Source: Mycolicibacter sinensis
GTDB taxonomy: Bacteria; Actinomycetota; Actinomycetes; Mycobacteriales; Mycobacteriaceae
Assembly (NCBI RefSeq): GCF_001667945.1
Contig: NZ_LZJK01000159.1
Span: 1-64,000, forward strand
DNA length: 64,000 bases
Reading direction: 5' to 3'
Below, piece by piece: positions 23,964 to 32,682 of the stretch (its first letter is position 1; the number at the start of each line of letters is the position of its first letter). The notes beneath the pieces are model-generated. The model was not told the origin of the DNA. It made no database searches and saw nothing but the letters and a program-made list of their open reading frames with translations. The position numbers were made by a program, and so were the translations under genes.

Positions 23964-26900
23964 GTGCCTAGCCAACTCGCGATCGAGACCGTCACCCGCC
24001 TTGCGCGCCGCACTCCGGTGAGGCCAGAGGCGGAGATCCAGGCCGACATCTACATGCTGTTGACCACTTCAGGCCTCGGCCTCGACTCTGATGACGTCGT
24101 GAAGATGGAGTCGCAGGTTGCCGACGGCACGCGGCGTCGCATCGACATCGAAGCCGGTCACGTCGTCATAGAGGTGAAGAAGGATCTCCGCGCCGGAAAT
24201 CTCGCCGATTACGAGGAGCAGCTCGCGGGGTATGTCCAGCAGCGTCACATCGAGCTCGGTAGCCGTTACGTCGGCATCTTGACTGACGGCACCGGGTGGC
24301 GACTCTACAACCTGAGGGACGGGGCGCTCGTCGCTGTATCCGAACTCGAACTGAACCCAAATGCGCCGGACGTCGACCACCTCCTGGTGTGGCTGGAATC
24401 CGTCATGGCGACCAGGGACCAGATCAAGCCCACACCGCAGGAGATCGAAGATCGCCTCGGCGCCGAATCTCCCGGCCATCAGCTCGATCACGCGTCCCTC
24501 GCGGCTCTGTTCGAAGCGAACGTTGACCACGCAGAGGTGAAGCTCAAGCGCGAACTCTGGGCCAAGCTGCTTCGTACGGCGTTCGGCAAGGGCTTCGTCG
24601 ATGACCCCGACCTGTTCATCAACCACACGCTGCTGGTGATCACCGCCGAGCTGATCGCCCACGCCGCGATCGGATGGGATGTCTCACCCAGTGGCGGCCT
24701 GTCGCCGATTCAGCTGACGTCAGGTACGGAGTTCCAGCAGGCCCAGATTCACGGTGTCGTCGAGGCCGATTTCTTCGATTGGGTGGTACAGGTCGATGGC
24801 GGTCAAGAGTTCGTCGCAGAACTCGGTCGGCGCATCGCACGATTCGACTGGACCAAGGTCGAGCATGACGTTCTCAAGATCCTCTACGAATCGGTAATCG
24901 CCCCCGAGGAGCGTCAACGCCTCGGGGAGTACTACACGCCGGACTGGCTCGCGGATCGAGTAGTTGCGGCGACCGTCACTGACCCGCTCGGCTCGAGAGT
25001 GGCCGACCCCAGCTGCGGGTCTGGAACGTTCCTGTTCCATGCGATCAGGCGGTACCTGCGGGCAGCCGATGACGCGGGCACTGCCAGTGCGGCCGCGGTG
25101 GACGAGGTCACGGCGCACGTGATCGGGATGGATGTACACCCAGTAGCCGTCACCCTCGCCCGGGTCACGTACCTGTTGGCGATCGGACTCGACCGACTCA
25201 AGGATGGTGAGCGGGGACCGCTGGCGATTCCCGTCTACCTCGGGGACTCGATGCAGTGGGAGCAGAGCCGCGACCTCATCGGAGGCGTGGACAGGGTGAC
25301 CATCAGCACGGAGGGCGATTCCATCATCGCCGGCGGCGGCGGTGTTCTCTTCGGTGACGACTTGGTCTTCCCGCGCACCATCCTCGGGGACGCCGGCCGG
25401 TTCGATCGACTCGTCTCGGAGATGGCAGACAAGGCCCTCGACACGTCCAACAAGAAGAACGGGACGTTGATCGACCCGGTCCTGAGGCGGTTCAACATCG
25501 CCGAGGACGAGGCCGAGATCCTGCGTGAGACGTTCGCCACCATGCGGGCACTACACAAGTCGGGAAAGAACCACATCTGGGGCTACTACGTCCGCAACCT
25601 GATCCGCCCCCTGTGGCTGGCTGAGCCCGATAACCGCGTCGACGTGCTCGTGGGTAACCCGCCATGGCTGCCCTACGCGAAGATGACCGCCGCGATGCAG
25701 GAGAGCTACAAGAAGCTGGCTAAGCCGCGCAACTTGCTGACCGGCGGGCTAGGGGCGGCCAGCCGTGACCTCTCCACACTCTTTGTCGTGCGGGCGGTGG
25801 AGCTATACCTGCGTCCCGGTGGCGCGTTCGCGTTTGTGATGCCCTATGGGATCCTCACCCGTAAGCCGCACACAGGCTTCCGCACCGGCAAGTGGATGAC
25901 GAGGAACTCGGAACACCTCGCAGTGGAGTTCGGAGTCAGTTGGGGCCTGGCCGATGTCACAACCGGTTTCCCCATGGTGTCCTGCGTAGTCCAAGGCAAG
26001 CGATCGGCGTCGGCTTCCCCGATCGGGGAAGCCATCAGCGCTTGGACCGGATACCTCGCGCGACCGGATATTCCGTGGGAAGAGGCGAAGGACAAGATCA
26101 CGATCGGCGATGGCGCTGTGTCTGCGCACGATGCCGGCGCCGTGAGGCCGGAGTCGCCGTACAAGAAGAAGTTCCGTCAGGGCGCCGTTCTCGCTCCGCA
26201 GATGGTTCTCTTTGTCCGTGAAGTTCCTGCAGGCCCACTCGGCGCCGGAGCGGGCCGAGTGTCGGTGACGTCCAATCGCAGCACCTACGAGCCCAAGCCT
26301 TGGAAGCACCTGGCCGCGATCAGCGCGACGGTCGAGACGAAGTTCGTTCGTCCTACGTACCTCGGTATGACTGTGCTTCCCTACCGCACACTGGAACCGC
26401 GGCGAACTGTACTCCCGGTCAATGACGCCGATGTGCTCGAAGAGTCAGCCATCGATGACCACCCCGGGCTCAAGTCCTGGTGGGACCAGGCTGAGGAACT
26501 GTGGGGCGCGAACAAGTCAGAGTCAGATAAGGGAAAGCTGCTCGACCGCATCGACTTTCACGGGCAGCTATCGGCACAACTCCCAGTCGCTTCGATCCGA
26601 GTTGTCTACACGAAGACTGGGAACAAGCTCGCAGCGGCGATCGTGCGCGACTCACGTGCGATCATCGACTTCTCCCTGTACTGGGCCGAGGTCTCGACCG
26701 AGTCGGAAGCGCGGTATCTGTGCGCGGTGCTGAACTCGGGCACGGTGCTGGAGAGGGTGAAGCCTCTGCAGACCCTGGGCCTCTACGGCGCGCGGCACTT
26801 CGACAAGTACGTGTTCCTGGTGCCGTTCCCGAAGTACGACAACACCGACGACCTGCACCTTGAGATCGCTTCTCTCGGCGAGAAGGCGGAGAAGCTCGCA

Positions 26901-27032
26901 GCGACCATCGATGTGTCCTCGGCGCGTACGTTCCAGGCGGCGCGGAAACTGATTGTCCAGGCGGTTGCGGACGCCGGTATCGGTGCGGCGATCGACGCCG
27001 CGGTCGCCAAGCTGGTGCCGGCGGAAAGCTGA
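23964..27032 (+). CDS. Type IIG-like restriction-modification enzyme (nuclease plus N6-adenine methyltransferase)
   Basis: A 1022-residue protein with a GTG start. The N-terminal domain has a PD-(D/E)xK nuclease pattern, Asp61 then E70-V-K72 (IEVKK), like the nuclease part of type I R subunits. The methyltransferase domain carries motif I DPSCGSGTF (from about residue 348) and motif IV NPPW (about 565-568), the signature of N6-adenine enzymes. The C-terminal third is probably target recognition and helices. No separate specificity gene is adjacent, so one chain probably does recognition, cleavage and modification. PglX-like solo methyltransferases are an alternative. Confidence 0.85.
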   Translation: MPSQLAIETVTRLARRTPVRPEAEIQADIYMLLTTSGLGLDSDDVVKMESQVADGTRRRIDIEAGHVVIEVKKDLRAGNLADYEEQLAGYVQQRHIELGSRYVGILTDGTGWRLYNLRDGALVAVSELELNPNAPDVDHLLVWLESVMATRDQIKPTPQEIEDRLGAESPGHQLDHASLAALFEANVDHAEVKLKRELWAKLLRTAFGKGFVDDPDLFINHTLLVITAELIAHAAIGWDVSPSGGLSPIQLTSGTEFQQAQIHGVVEADFFDWVVQVDGGQEFVAELGRRIARFDWTKVEHDVLKILYESVIAPEERQRLGEYYTPDWLADRVVAATVTDPLGSRVADPSCGSGTFLFHAIRRYLRAADDAGTASAAAVDEVTAHVIGMDVHPVAVTLARVTYLLAIGLDRLKDGERGPLAIPVYLGDSMQWEQSRDLIGGVDRVTISTEGDSIIAGGGGVLFGDDLVFPRTILGDAGRFDRLVSEMADKALDTSNKKNGTLIDPVLRRFNIAEDEAEILRETFATMRALHKSGKNHIWGYYVRNLIRPLWLAEPDNRVDVLVGNPPWLPYAKMTAAMQESYKKLAKPRNLLTGGLGAASRDLSTLFVVRAVELYLRPGGAFAFVMPYGILTRKPHTGFRTGKWMTRNSEHLAVEFGVSWGLADVTTGFPMVSCVVQGKRSASASPIGEAISAWTGYLARPDIPWEEAKDKITIGDGAVSAHDAGAVRPESPYKKKFRQGAVLAPQMVLFVREVPAGPLGAGAGRVSVTSNRSTYEPKPWKHLAAISATVETKFVRPTYLGMTVLPYRTLEPRRTVLPVNDADVLEESAIDDHPGLKSWWDQAEELWGANKSESDKGKLLDRIDFHGQLSAQLPVASIRVVYTKTGNKLAAAIVRDSRAIIDFSLYWAEVSTESEARYLCAVLNSGTVLERVKPLQTLGLYGARHFDKYVFLVPFPKYDNTDDLHLEIASLGEKAEKLAATIDVSSARTFQAARKLIVQAVADAGIGAAIDAAVAKLVPAES

Positions 27033-27042
27033 CTCCGCCGGG

Positions 27043-27468
27043 TTACGCCACCCGCCGCTGCACATCCTCGACAGGGATCAGCCACGCGCCCGGCACCGGC
27101 GTGCCGGCACCGGCCCGCACCGCGGCCTGCTGCCCTCGGCTGATGCGCACCTGCACGGCCTGGCGGGTGATCCCCAACAGCTCGGCGGCCTCGGCGGTGG
27201 ACAGGTATCCGTGCTCGCGGCGCCACGCCTCAGCGGACTTGCGGCTGCGGGGCACCTCGTCAACCCACTCGCGCCGGGTGACTGTGCGGTCCTCCCAGCG
27301 CGCGGCGCGGAGACGGCCGTCGCTGATCATCCGCGTCACCGTGTCGCGGTGCACGGAGAGCAACGCCGCGGCGTCGTTGATGGTGAGGAAGCCCTCAGCG
27401 TGCAGCCGCTCCTCTTCGCGACGGAAGCGGGCGCGGAGTGCTTCGGCGGCACGGTCGGAGGGGGTCAT
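27043..27468 (-). CDS. Double MerR/excisionase-type HTH protein
   Basis: A 141-residue protein holding two excisionase-like DNA-binding units: FLTINDAAALLSVHRDTVTR (about residues 27-46) and GYLSTAEAAELLGITRQAV (about 87-105). Each is followed by a wing-like segment. Its ATG overlaps the resolvase stop (ATGA), so it is co-translated with the resolvase. It may be a recombination directionality factor or a repressor for the resolvase operon. Confidence 0.75.
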   Translation of the reverse strand: MTPSDRAAEALRARFRREEERLHAEGFLTINDAAALLSVHRDTVTRMISDGRLRAARWEDRTVTRREWVDEVPRSRKSAEAWRREHGYLSTAEAAELLGITRQAVQVRISRGQQAAVRAGAGTPVPGAWLIPVEDVQRRVA

Positions 27469-28040
27469 GCGGCGCTCTCCTTCGCCGCGGCCGGCGCGCG
27501 GTAGTTGTAGACGCTCTGCCGGCTGATCCCGAACTCCGTGGCGAGCTTTGTCGCGGACTCACCCGCGGCGAGCCGGGACCGCAGCTCGTCGGCTTGGTCT
27601 CCGTCGAGCTTCGCCCGCCGCCCCTTATAGACGCCGCGCGCCTTCGCGAGAGCGATGCCCTCCCGTTGCCGTTCCAGGATCAGTGACCTCTCGAACTCGG
27701 CGACGGCACCGAGCATCGACAACAGGAGCGTGTTCATCGGGGAGTCGTCACCGGTGAACGTCATCGATTCCTTGACGAACTCGACCCGCACGCCGCGGCT
27801 CGTCAGCTCCCGGACGGTGCGGCGGAGGTCTTCGAGGTTGCGGGCGAGGCGGTCCATCGAGTGGATGACGAAGGTATCGCCGTCGCGGAGGTAGCGCAGC
27901 GCCTCGGACAGCGCCGGCCGATCGGTGCTCTTGCCCGACGCCTTGTCGGTGAAGGTTCGATCCACCTTGATCCCCGCCAGTTGCCTGTCGGTCGATTGCT
28001 CGGCTGTGGACACCCGCTCGTATCCAACCCGTTCGCCCAT
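27465..28040 (-). CDS. Serine resolvase/invertase
   Basis: A 191-residue small serine recombinase. The nucleophile is Ser11 in YERVST, the catalytic domain shows HSMDRLARN and the conserved FERSLILERQREGI helix, and a C-terminal HTH ends ATEFGISRQSVYNY. It could resolve dimers, invert a segment or act on a partner element. The gene is preceded by a 17-bp motif also found before the protease gene. Confidence 0.9.
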   Translation of the reverse strand: MGERVGYERVSTAEQSTDRQLAGIKVDRTFTDKASGKSTDRPALSEALRYLRDGDTFVIHSMDRLARNLEDLRRTVRELTSRGVRVEFVKESMTFTGDDSPMNTLLLSMLGAVAEFERSLILERQREGIALAKARGVYKGRRAKLDGDQADELRSRLAAGESATKLATEFGISRQSVYNYRAPAAAKESAA

Positions 28041-28081
28041 TTTCGGCCTCTCTGTCCAGTAGAGGTCTCAGACGTGCCTCT

Positions 28082-28098
28082 ACACGTTGTCCAACAAC
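28082..28098 (-). promoter_or_regulatory. GTTGTTNNACAACGTGT motif before the resolvase
   Basis: On the minus strand this reads GTTGTTGGACAACGTGT, 41 bases upstream of the resolvase ATG. It holds a GTTGT-ACAAC inverted repeat. The same 17-base motif, differing at two central positions, is 27 bases upstream of the protease ATG. It is probably an operator or activator site. Confidence 0.55.
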
Positions 28099-28225
28099 GC
28101 GATTCGGACCCTAGATGTGCGCACTGACAGAAAGCGGCCCGCGACGCGTTTGGGTACACCCCAGTTGGACGGGTAGAACTCGGCCGCAACTGCCCCACGG
28201 TCAGCTGACCCCACCCCGAACCGAG

Positions 28226-28261
28226 AACACCCCGGCCGCGCTCCCATGCGGCCGGGGTGTT
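28226..28261. terminator. Strong 14-bp hairpin
   Basis: AACACCCCGGCCGC and GCGGCCGGGGTGTT form a perfect 14-bp stem with an 8-base loop. Short A-rich and T-rich ends flank it, so it can act in either direction. It lies between the divergent resolvase and HTH genes and may belong to a short non-coding transcript. Confidence 0.55.
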
Positions 28262-28470
28262 TGCAACAACGAAGGCGACCGTAGCCGCCGGGTACGACAA
28301 CAGGTGGAGGGTGTCGGCAGTACCGATACCCTGGTACGGAAACCGGGTGAACCCGGGCGTGCGACCTGCTTTCACGCCCCGGAGACCCTAAGTAGTGCTG
28401 ACCCCTCCCCGCCGTTTCCGTACCCGCGCCCCGCGCATCGTCTCCGTGACAGCACGAACATGATCGCGCC

Positions 28471-28764
28471 ATGACCGAGCGCACCCCGTTCCAGTTCGCA
28501 ATCGACAACCCTGCGGTTCGCCGCGACATCGCCCTCGCGGTCGCGGACGGCGTCTCACCCGAGCAGTTGGCCGAGGAGTTCAACATCTCCGAGTCGACCG
28601 TCCGCTCCTACGCTGCGGAGTGGGAAGGCGTGCAGCGGCGTATCCGGAGCCTCGATGCCTGGGAGCGGGAGAGCATCATCCATGCCTGCGCACGCGGTGG
28701 CCGCCGCCGCTGGGAACGGGAACTCGGCCCGGAGGTCATCCGGCAGCTGCTCGACGAGGGGTAA
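28471..28764 (+). CDS. Small HTH DNA-binding protein
   Basis: A 97-residue protein. The segment SPEQLAEEFNISESTVRSYA (about residues 30-49) is a helix-turn-helix of the resolvase C-terminal/LuxR-like kind. The rest is basic and Arg-rich. It lies alone on the plus strand, ends before a bidirectional terminator, and may regulate the leftward operons that share the GTTGT motif. Confidence 0.65.
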   Translation: MTERTPFQFAIDNPAVRRDIALAVADGVSPEQLAEEFNISESTVRSYAAEWEGVQRRIRSLDAWERESIIHACARGGRRRWERELGPEVIRQLLDEG

Positions 28765-28780
28765 GCCGCACCCCGAACAG

Positions 28781-28823
28781 CACGGAGCCCCCGCACCAGT
28801 GGAAGAGGTACGGGGGCTCCGTG
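28781..28823. terminator. Bidirectional terminator between convergent genes
   Basis: CACGGAGCCCCCG and CGGGGGCTCCGTG form a perfect 13-bp stem with a 17-base loop. It separates the rightward HTH gene from the leftward broken gene, and would stop transcription from both sides. Confidence 0.65.
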
Positions 28824-28833
28824 TTGGTTGGGC

Positions 28834-30324
28834 TCAGGCCGCCGCGTCGGGGCGGTTCTGTGCAATCGTCCCGCCCCGGACGGCCTCCGAGATTGTGTCC
28901 TCACCATGGAGCAGGCCACCCTCGCCGTACGTGGTGATCTTCTTCTCCTCGCCGTCACCGCCGCGGTGGGCACCGGCCGGTGCGCCGCCGGCCATCGGGG
29001 TCATCGGCATCATCGGCATGCCGCCGCCCATGGGGCGGCCCGCGGTCTGCTGCTGTCCGGCGGGGACCTGAGTGCCGGTCCCGGTAGCGCCGCTGGTCTT
29101 GGTCTCCGGGCTCGGCGAGTAGGCAGTGGCGGCCGGCGTCGAGCGCCCGGACACGTCAGAGCTCGTGTGGAGGCCGGTCGCGCTCGTGCCGCTCGTCGGG
29201 GCCTGCTGGTTGACGGCCGGGGCTCCGCCGAGACTGGTGCCGGTGATCGGCGTGCCGGTGGGGCGGAACGAGGTGCTGGTCGTCGACGGAGACGGCGTGG
29301 ACGCGGCGGGGGACTCGGTGTGTGTACCGCTGCCCAGGCCGAGTGCCAGTCCGGTACCCGTCTCACCCAGGAGTTCGCGAACACCGTCGAGGTCGAGGAC
29401 CCCTTCCTGCTTCGCGTTCTTCGCCTGCTGGTTCTGCGGCTGCTGAGCTGCCTGCTGCGGTGCGGCGGCCGCCGGGTTCGCCTGCTGGGTCGGCATCTGC
29501 ACCGGCTGCTGAGCCTGCCCCTGCTGCGCCAGGAGAGCGGCGATGGCCGCTGTGCTCGGGTCGACGCCGCTGCTGGTCGAGGTGGTCGGCGACGTGGATG
29601 TGGGCGAGGCGGTGCTCGACGGAGACGGGGTGCCGGCGGGCTTACCGCTGCTCGGGGCAGCGGGGGTGCCTGAGCTGGGAGCGGTGCGGCCGTTGCCGGT
29701 GCCGGTACCCGAGGACGGAGCCGGGGTGCCGGTACCCGGTCCGGCGGTGGGAGCTTCGCCGCTGCTATCCGTCGCCGTCGTCACCCCCTTTATCACGAGC
29801 ACCGCCCGCTTGCGAGCTGCCTCGTACGCCTCGTCGGCCGTCTTGCGCCTGTTCTTCAGCGCCTGGAGATTGAGGATCGCCGAGTCCTATTCGGCGACGG
29901 CCGAATCCAGCAGCGGCTTCATCAGCGCCTTCGCCGTCTCGTCCGTCGCCTCGTCATACGCCTTCTGTGCGGCGGCCAGCGCGGTACCCGCGTCGGTGAC
30001 ACGCTTCTCGGCGGCGTCGAGGTCCTTCTTCTTCGGGGCGTCCCGCTTCCAAGCAGCGACCGCGTCCTTGAGGATCTTCGTGGCGGACTCGATCGCCGCG
30101 GCCACCGTCGCCAGGTCGCGGGCCGAGGCGGCGGCGGCGTTTGCCTCAGTCACCACCTCGTCGGGCGTCTTGCCGCCGGCCGTGCCGCGGACACCTGTCG
30201 TCGTGGTCTGGATCGCCGTGGCGATACCGTCCAGTTCCGTGCTCAGCTTCGGAGCCGCAGCAGGATCAGGAAGCGCATCGATGCCGGAGAAATCAGGATC
30301 GTCAGGGTATGCCATGGGGTTCAT
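28834..30324 (-). pseudogene. Long helical protein with Pro/Gly-rich tail, split by an in-frame TAG
   Basis: One frame runs the full length, interrupted by a single TAG at 29889-29887. Before it, 145 residues are helical and charged (AAEKRVTDAGTALAAAQKAY). After it, the helical pattern continues without a break (DSAILNLQALKNRRKTADEA), then becomes a long low-complexity Pro/Ser/Thr/Gln tail and a short Gly/Met-rich end. A TAC (Tyr) to TAG change would explain it. The second half could restart only at GTG 29802. It lies 42 bases after the protease, so both probably share a promoter. The helical front and Pro-rich tail recall type VII secretion substrates, but no WXG motif is seen. Confidence 0.7.
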
Positions 30325-30366
30325 TGTCCCTGTTCAGCATGGGTAGTTAGCCCGACGACACGAGTT

Positions 30367-31223
30367 TCAGGAGGCGGTGACGTACCGGGTGTCGCCCCGT
30401 ACGGCGGCGGCAGCCACGGGATCGGTCACGACCTGAGCGCCGAGCTCGCGGAGCGCGGTGTCGGCGATGACGCCGTAGGTGCCGCCGGTCGTCTCGCTCT
30501 TGGTGAGGATGCCGATGAGGGTCGCGGCGCCGGTATCGCTGACCAGGAACATCGCGGAGCCGGAGTCACCTTCGTGCGTCGTGGCGTCCACAACGATCTG
30601 GGCCGTCGCGTCCGCCAGCTTGCCGCATACAAGGCCGCTGACAGCGTCGAGCACGCAGACGGTCTGTCCGATCAGCTCGGGAGACCGGGTTGCTTCCTCG
30701 GTGAGTGCGCCTGCGACCGGGTGGCCCGCGATGCTGGACGATGCGGCGGTGCTGGTGATCCAGAGCGAAGTGGCGTCAAGGCTTCCTGGCTTCCGCGGCG
30801 TGTACACGCCCACGAACTGTGGATTGGTGTGCGCGGCGTCGGAGAGGTCAACACCCTGGCGCGGTCCGGCTTGTCGCAGTGCCCCGCGGTGAGGTAGCCG
30901 CGGTTGGTCGGGCTCATTGTCGGAGCCACCACGGGACCCGCCGTGCATCCCGCGTCTGTGGACACCCCGTCCGAGTGCTCCCAGATGCCGGTGCCGGTGG
31001 CGAGTGGTCCGAAGCGGTAACCGGCCGTGTCCCGCTGCTCGGCGGGTACCGACTGGGAGGTCAGGTCGCTGATCCATCGAGTCGGCTTCGCCACGGCGCC
31101 CGCAGAGGTCTCCGCACTGCCACGATCGGACGCTGCTTCCCCGGCGGTGTTCGTCGAGCACGCCGACAACGCCACCGCAGCTACTGCGGCAGCGGCGACC
31201 AGTGCCAGCCGAACCCTGCTCAT
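30367..31223 (-). pseudogene. Secreted trypsin-like serine protease lipoprotein, frameshifted
   Basis: The gene starts MSRVRLALVA with a signal peptide ending in a lipobox (LSAC, Cys22), so the product would be a lipoprotein. The catalytic His lies in LTAGHC (His115) in one frame. The Asp-like LDATSLW and the nucleophile GDSGS lie in another frame. The switch needs about one extra base between roughly 30850 and 30880. All triad parts are present once the frame is restored. A sequencing error cannot be excluded. Confidence 0.75.
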
Positions 31224-31250
31224 GCGTTCGATTCTCCCACGCGACTCCAA

Positions 31251-31267
31251 ACACGTTGTAGAACAAC
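31251..31267 (-). promoter_or_regulatory. GTTGTTNNACAACGTGT motif before the protease
   Basis: On the minus strand this reads GTTGTTCTACAACGTGT, 27 bases upstream of the protease ATG. It matches 15 of 17 bases of the motif before the resolvase, in the same orientation relative to the gene. It likely joins the two leftward operons in one regulon. Confidence 0.55.
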
Positions 31268-31365
31268 CTGTCACGTCCCCTGCGGTGCCGATCTCGTTCA
31301 TGCTGTGGGGTGTACTCCCTCCAGGCCGGAACACGGATGCGGGGCGCGAGGGATCAGCGCGGGGA

Positions 31366-31707
31366 CTACTCCCGCAGCAACACGACTGTGTTCCCGGTCG
31401 GATCGTGCAGCCACCAGCCGGCACCGTCCCGCGTCCGTTCCGGCAGTGCGAAGGCGCGGCCCATCAACCGCTGCACGGCGGCGTCGGGGTCCGGACCGCA
31501 GAACTCCAGCCTCGTCAACGTGTGCGGTCGCGATCCCATCGGGTACAGCTCGATCACCAGTCCCTCGGCGGCGGTGACCGACCAGTGCTCGGGACCGGCA
31601 CCGTGCTGCTCGTGCACCGGCTCGGCGGCGAGGATCGCGCCGTAGAAACTGGCTGCGCGAGGGAGAGTCGGCGCCGGCACGTACAGCACGATCAGGGACA
31701 GCTTCAC
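31366..31707 (-). CDS. VOC-family (glyoxalase/bleomycin-resistance-like) protein
   Basis: A 113-residue protein with a GTG start coupled (GTGA) to the stop of a 58-residue gene. The fold signature is FYGAILAAEPVHEQ, then ITELYP-like strand GLVIELYPMG, and WWLHDPTGNTVVL near the end, which carries a typical metal-ligand region. VOC proteins range from glyoxalases to antibiotic-binding proteins, so the substrate is not known. Confidence 0.72.
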   Translation of the reverse strand: MKLSLIVLYVPAPTLPRAASFYGAILAAEPVHEQHGAGPEHWSVTAAEGLVIELYPMGSRPHTLTRLEFCGPDPDAAVQRLMGRAFALPERTRDGAGWWLHDPTGNTVVLLRE

Positions 31708-31880
31708 GGCGCGGACTCCGCGACGATCAGGACCAAGTGGTGCCCCTCTGGGGCGGGCACCTCGTCGCGCGCGGAGGTGATCAAGACCGGCGAGTCGAGG
31801 AGCATCGACAGGAACTCCGCGAGACGGGCCACGTCTGAGACGTTCGCGCGGATGACGGGGCGGGTTGCGATTGCAGTCAT
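31704..31880 (-). CDS. 58-residue protein coupled to the VOC gene
   Basis: A short gene starting MTAIATRPVI and ending in VLIVAESAP, with the stop overlapping the GTG of the VOC gene. It has no membrane segment. The coupling is the main evidence that it is translated. It could also be a truncated homologue of the VOC fold. Function unknown. Confidence 0.5.
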   Translation of the reverse strand: MTAIATRPVIRANVSDVARLAEFLSMLLDSPVLITSARDEVPAPEGHHLVLIVAESAP

Positions 31881-32076
31881 GCCCGGATCGTGTCACGGGA
31901 TGCCGACACCGCCCAGGTCGAAAACTCAAGCAGCTCAAGCACATCCGTTGATCCTGCAACATTCCGCGGAGTAGCCGCAGGTACCGGTGATGTTGCCGAT
32001 TCTGATGCACCGGCAACGGAACGTGCATCCGAGAATCCAGTCGCGCCGTGTCGGTGGGACCGTCCAGACTGGCCTC

Positions 32077-32682
32077 ATGCCCACCGCTGAATCCCGTGAC
32101 CGCCGCGCCGCAGACCTCCGCGAGCGTGCCGCTCTCGTCCGCCGTGACGGTTGGAGCCCGTACGCATCGACGTGGAGCTCCGGTGAGGTCGCTGGGGTCC
32201 GGGCGGTACTCGGTGAGCCGGGAGCCGTAGACGCGGCGGTCGAGACTTGGGCACCGACGTTGTGGGGCGCCGGCGCAGCAGACGCCGACGCCCGCACCGG
32301 CTACCAGTCGACGCGGGAGTGGTTCGCGACGGTGATGTCCCGCAACGCAGAGGAGTCGATCGACCTCACGCGCCCCAGCGGGTGGCCACCGATCGACCCT
32401 GCCGACGGCTGGGCGAAGCTCCTGACCGACCTCCGCGACGACCTGGAGCGCATCGACCCGCACCTTGTCGTGCGGCAGGTGAAGCAGAAGGGAGGACAGC
32501 CGTCCGTATGGGCCGAGGCGAGCGTCCCCACGCTGGCCGACGCGGTACATGACCGGATCTCCGCCGCCGAGGAGCAGTCGGCTCGCACCTTCGAGCTCTG
32601 CGGACAGCCGGGGACGATTCGCCAGCGTCCCGACGGCTGGTACCAGTCGCTGTGCGGCGCGTGCGCGCAGAGCGGCCGCTGA
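32077..32682 (+). CDS. Hypothetical protein with C-terminal cysteine cluster
   Basis: A 201-residue soluble protein starting MPTAESRDRR. It is helical and charged through most of its length, with Trp and Arg repeated. The C-terminus has Cys in TFELCGQ and then SLCGACAQ, a possible zinc ribbon. Its stop overlaps the next ATG (TGATG). First gene of a four-gene coupled run. Function unknown. Confidence 0.65.
   Translation: MPTAESRDRRAADLRERAALVRRDGWSPYASTWSSGEVAGVRAVLGEPGAVDAAVETWAPTLWGAGAADADARTGYQSTREWFATVMSRNAEESIDLTRPSGWPPIDPADGWAKLLTDLRDDLERIDPHLVVRQVKQKGGQPSVWAEASVPTLADAVHDRISAAEEQSARTFELCGQPGTIRQRPDGWYQSLCGACAQSGR

Larger units (their letters stand above)
28041..28470. other. Intergenic region between resolvase and HTH gene
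   Basis: This 430-base gap holds the GTTGT motif at 28082, a strong hairpin at 28226-28261, and no convincing gene on either strand. It separates the leftward resolvase operon from the rightward HTH gene, so it should hold both promoters. Confidence 0.5.

Noticed and set aside
28834..29802. Tandem repeat or CRISPR-like array in the Pro/Ser/Thr-rich region
   Set aside because: The low complexity follows codon frame and encodes a Pro/Gly-rich tail; there are no regularly spaced repeats with unique spacers.
31925..31942. Short CTCAAGCAG/CTCAAGCAC tandem repeat
   Set aside because: Only two nine-base copies in a short gap; too little to call a functional site.
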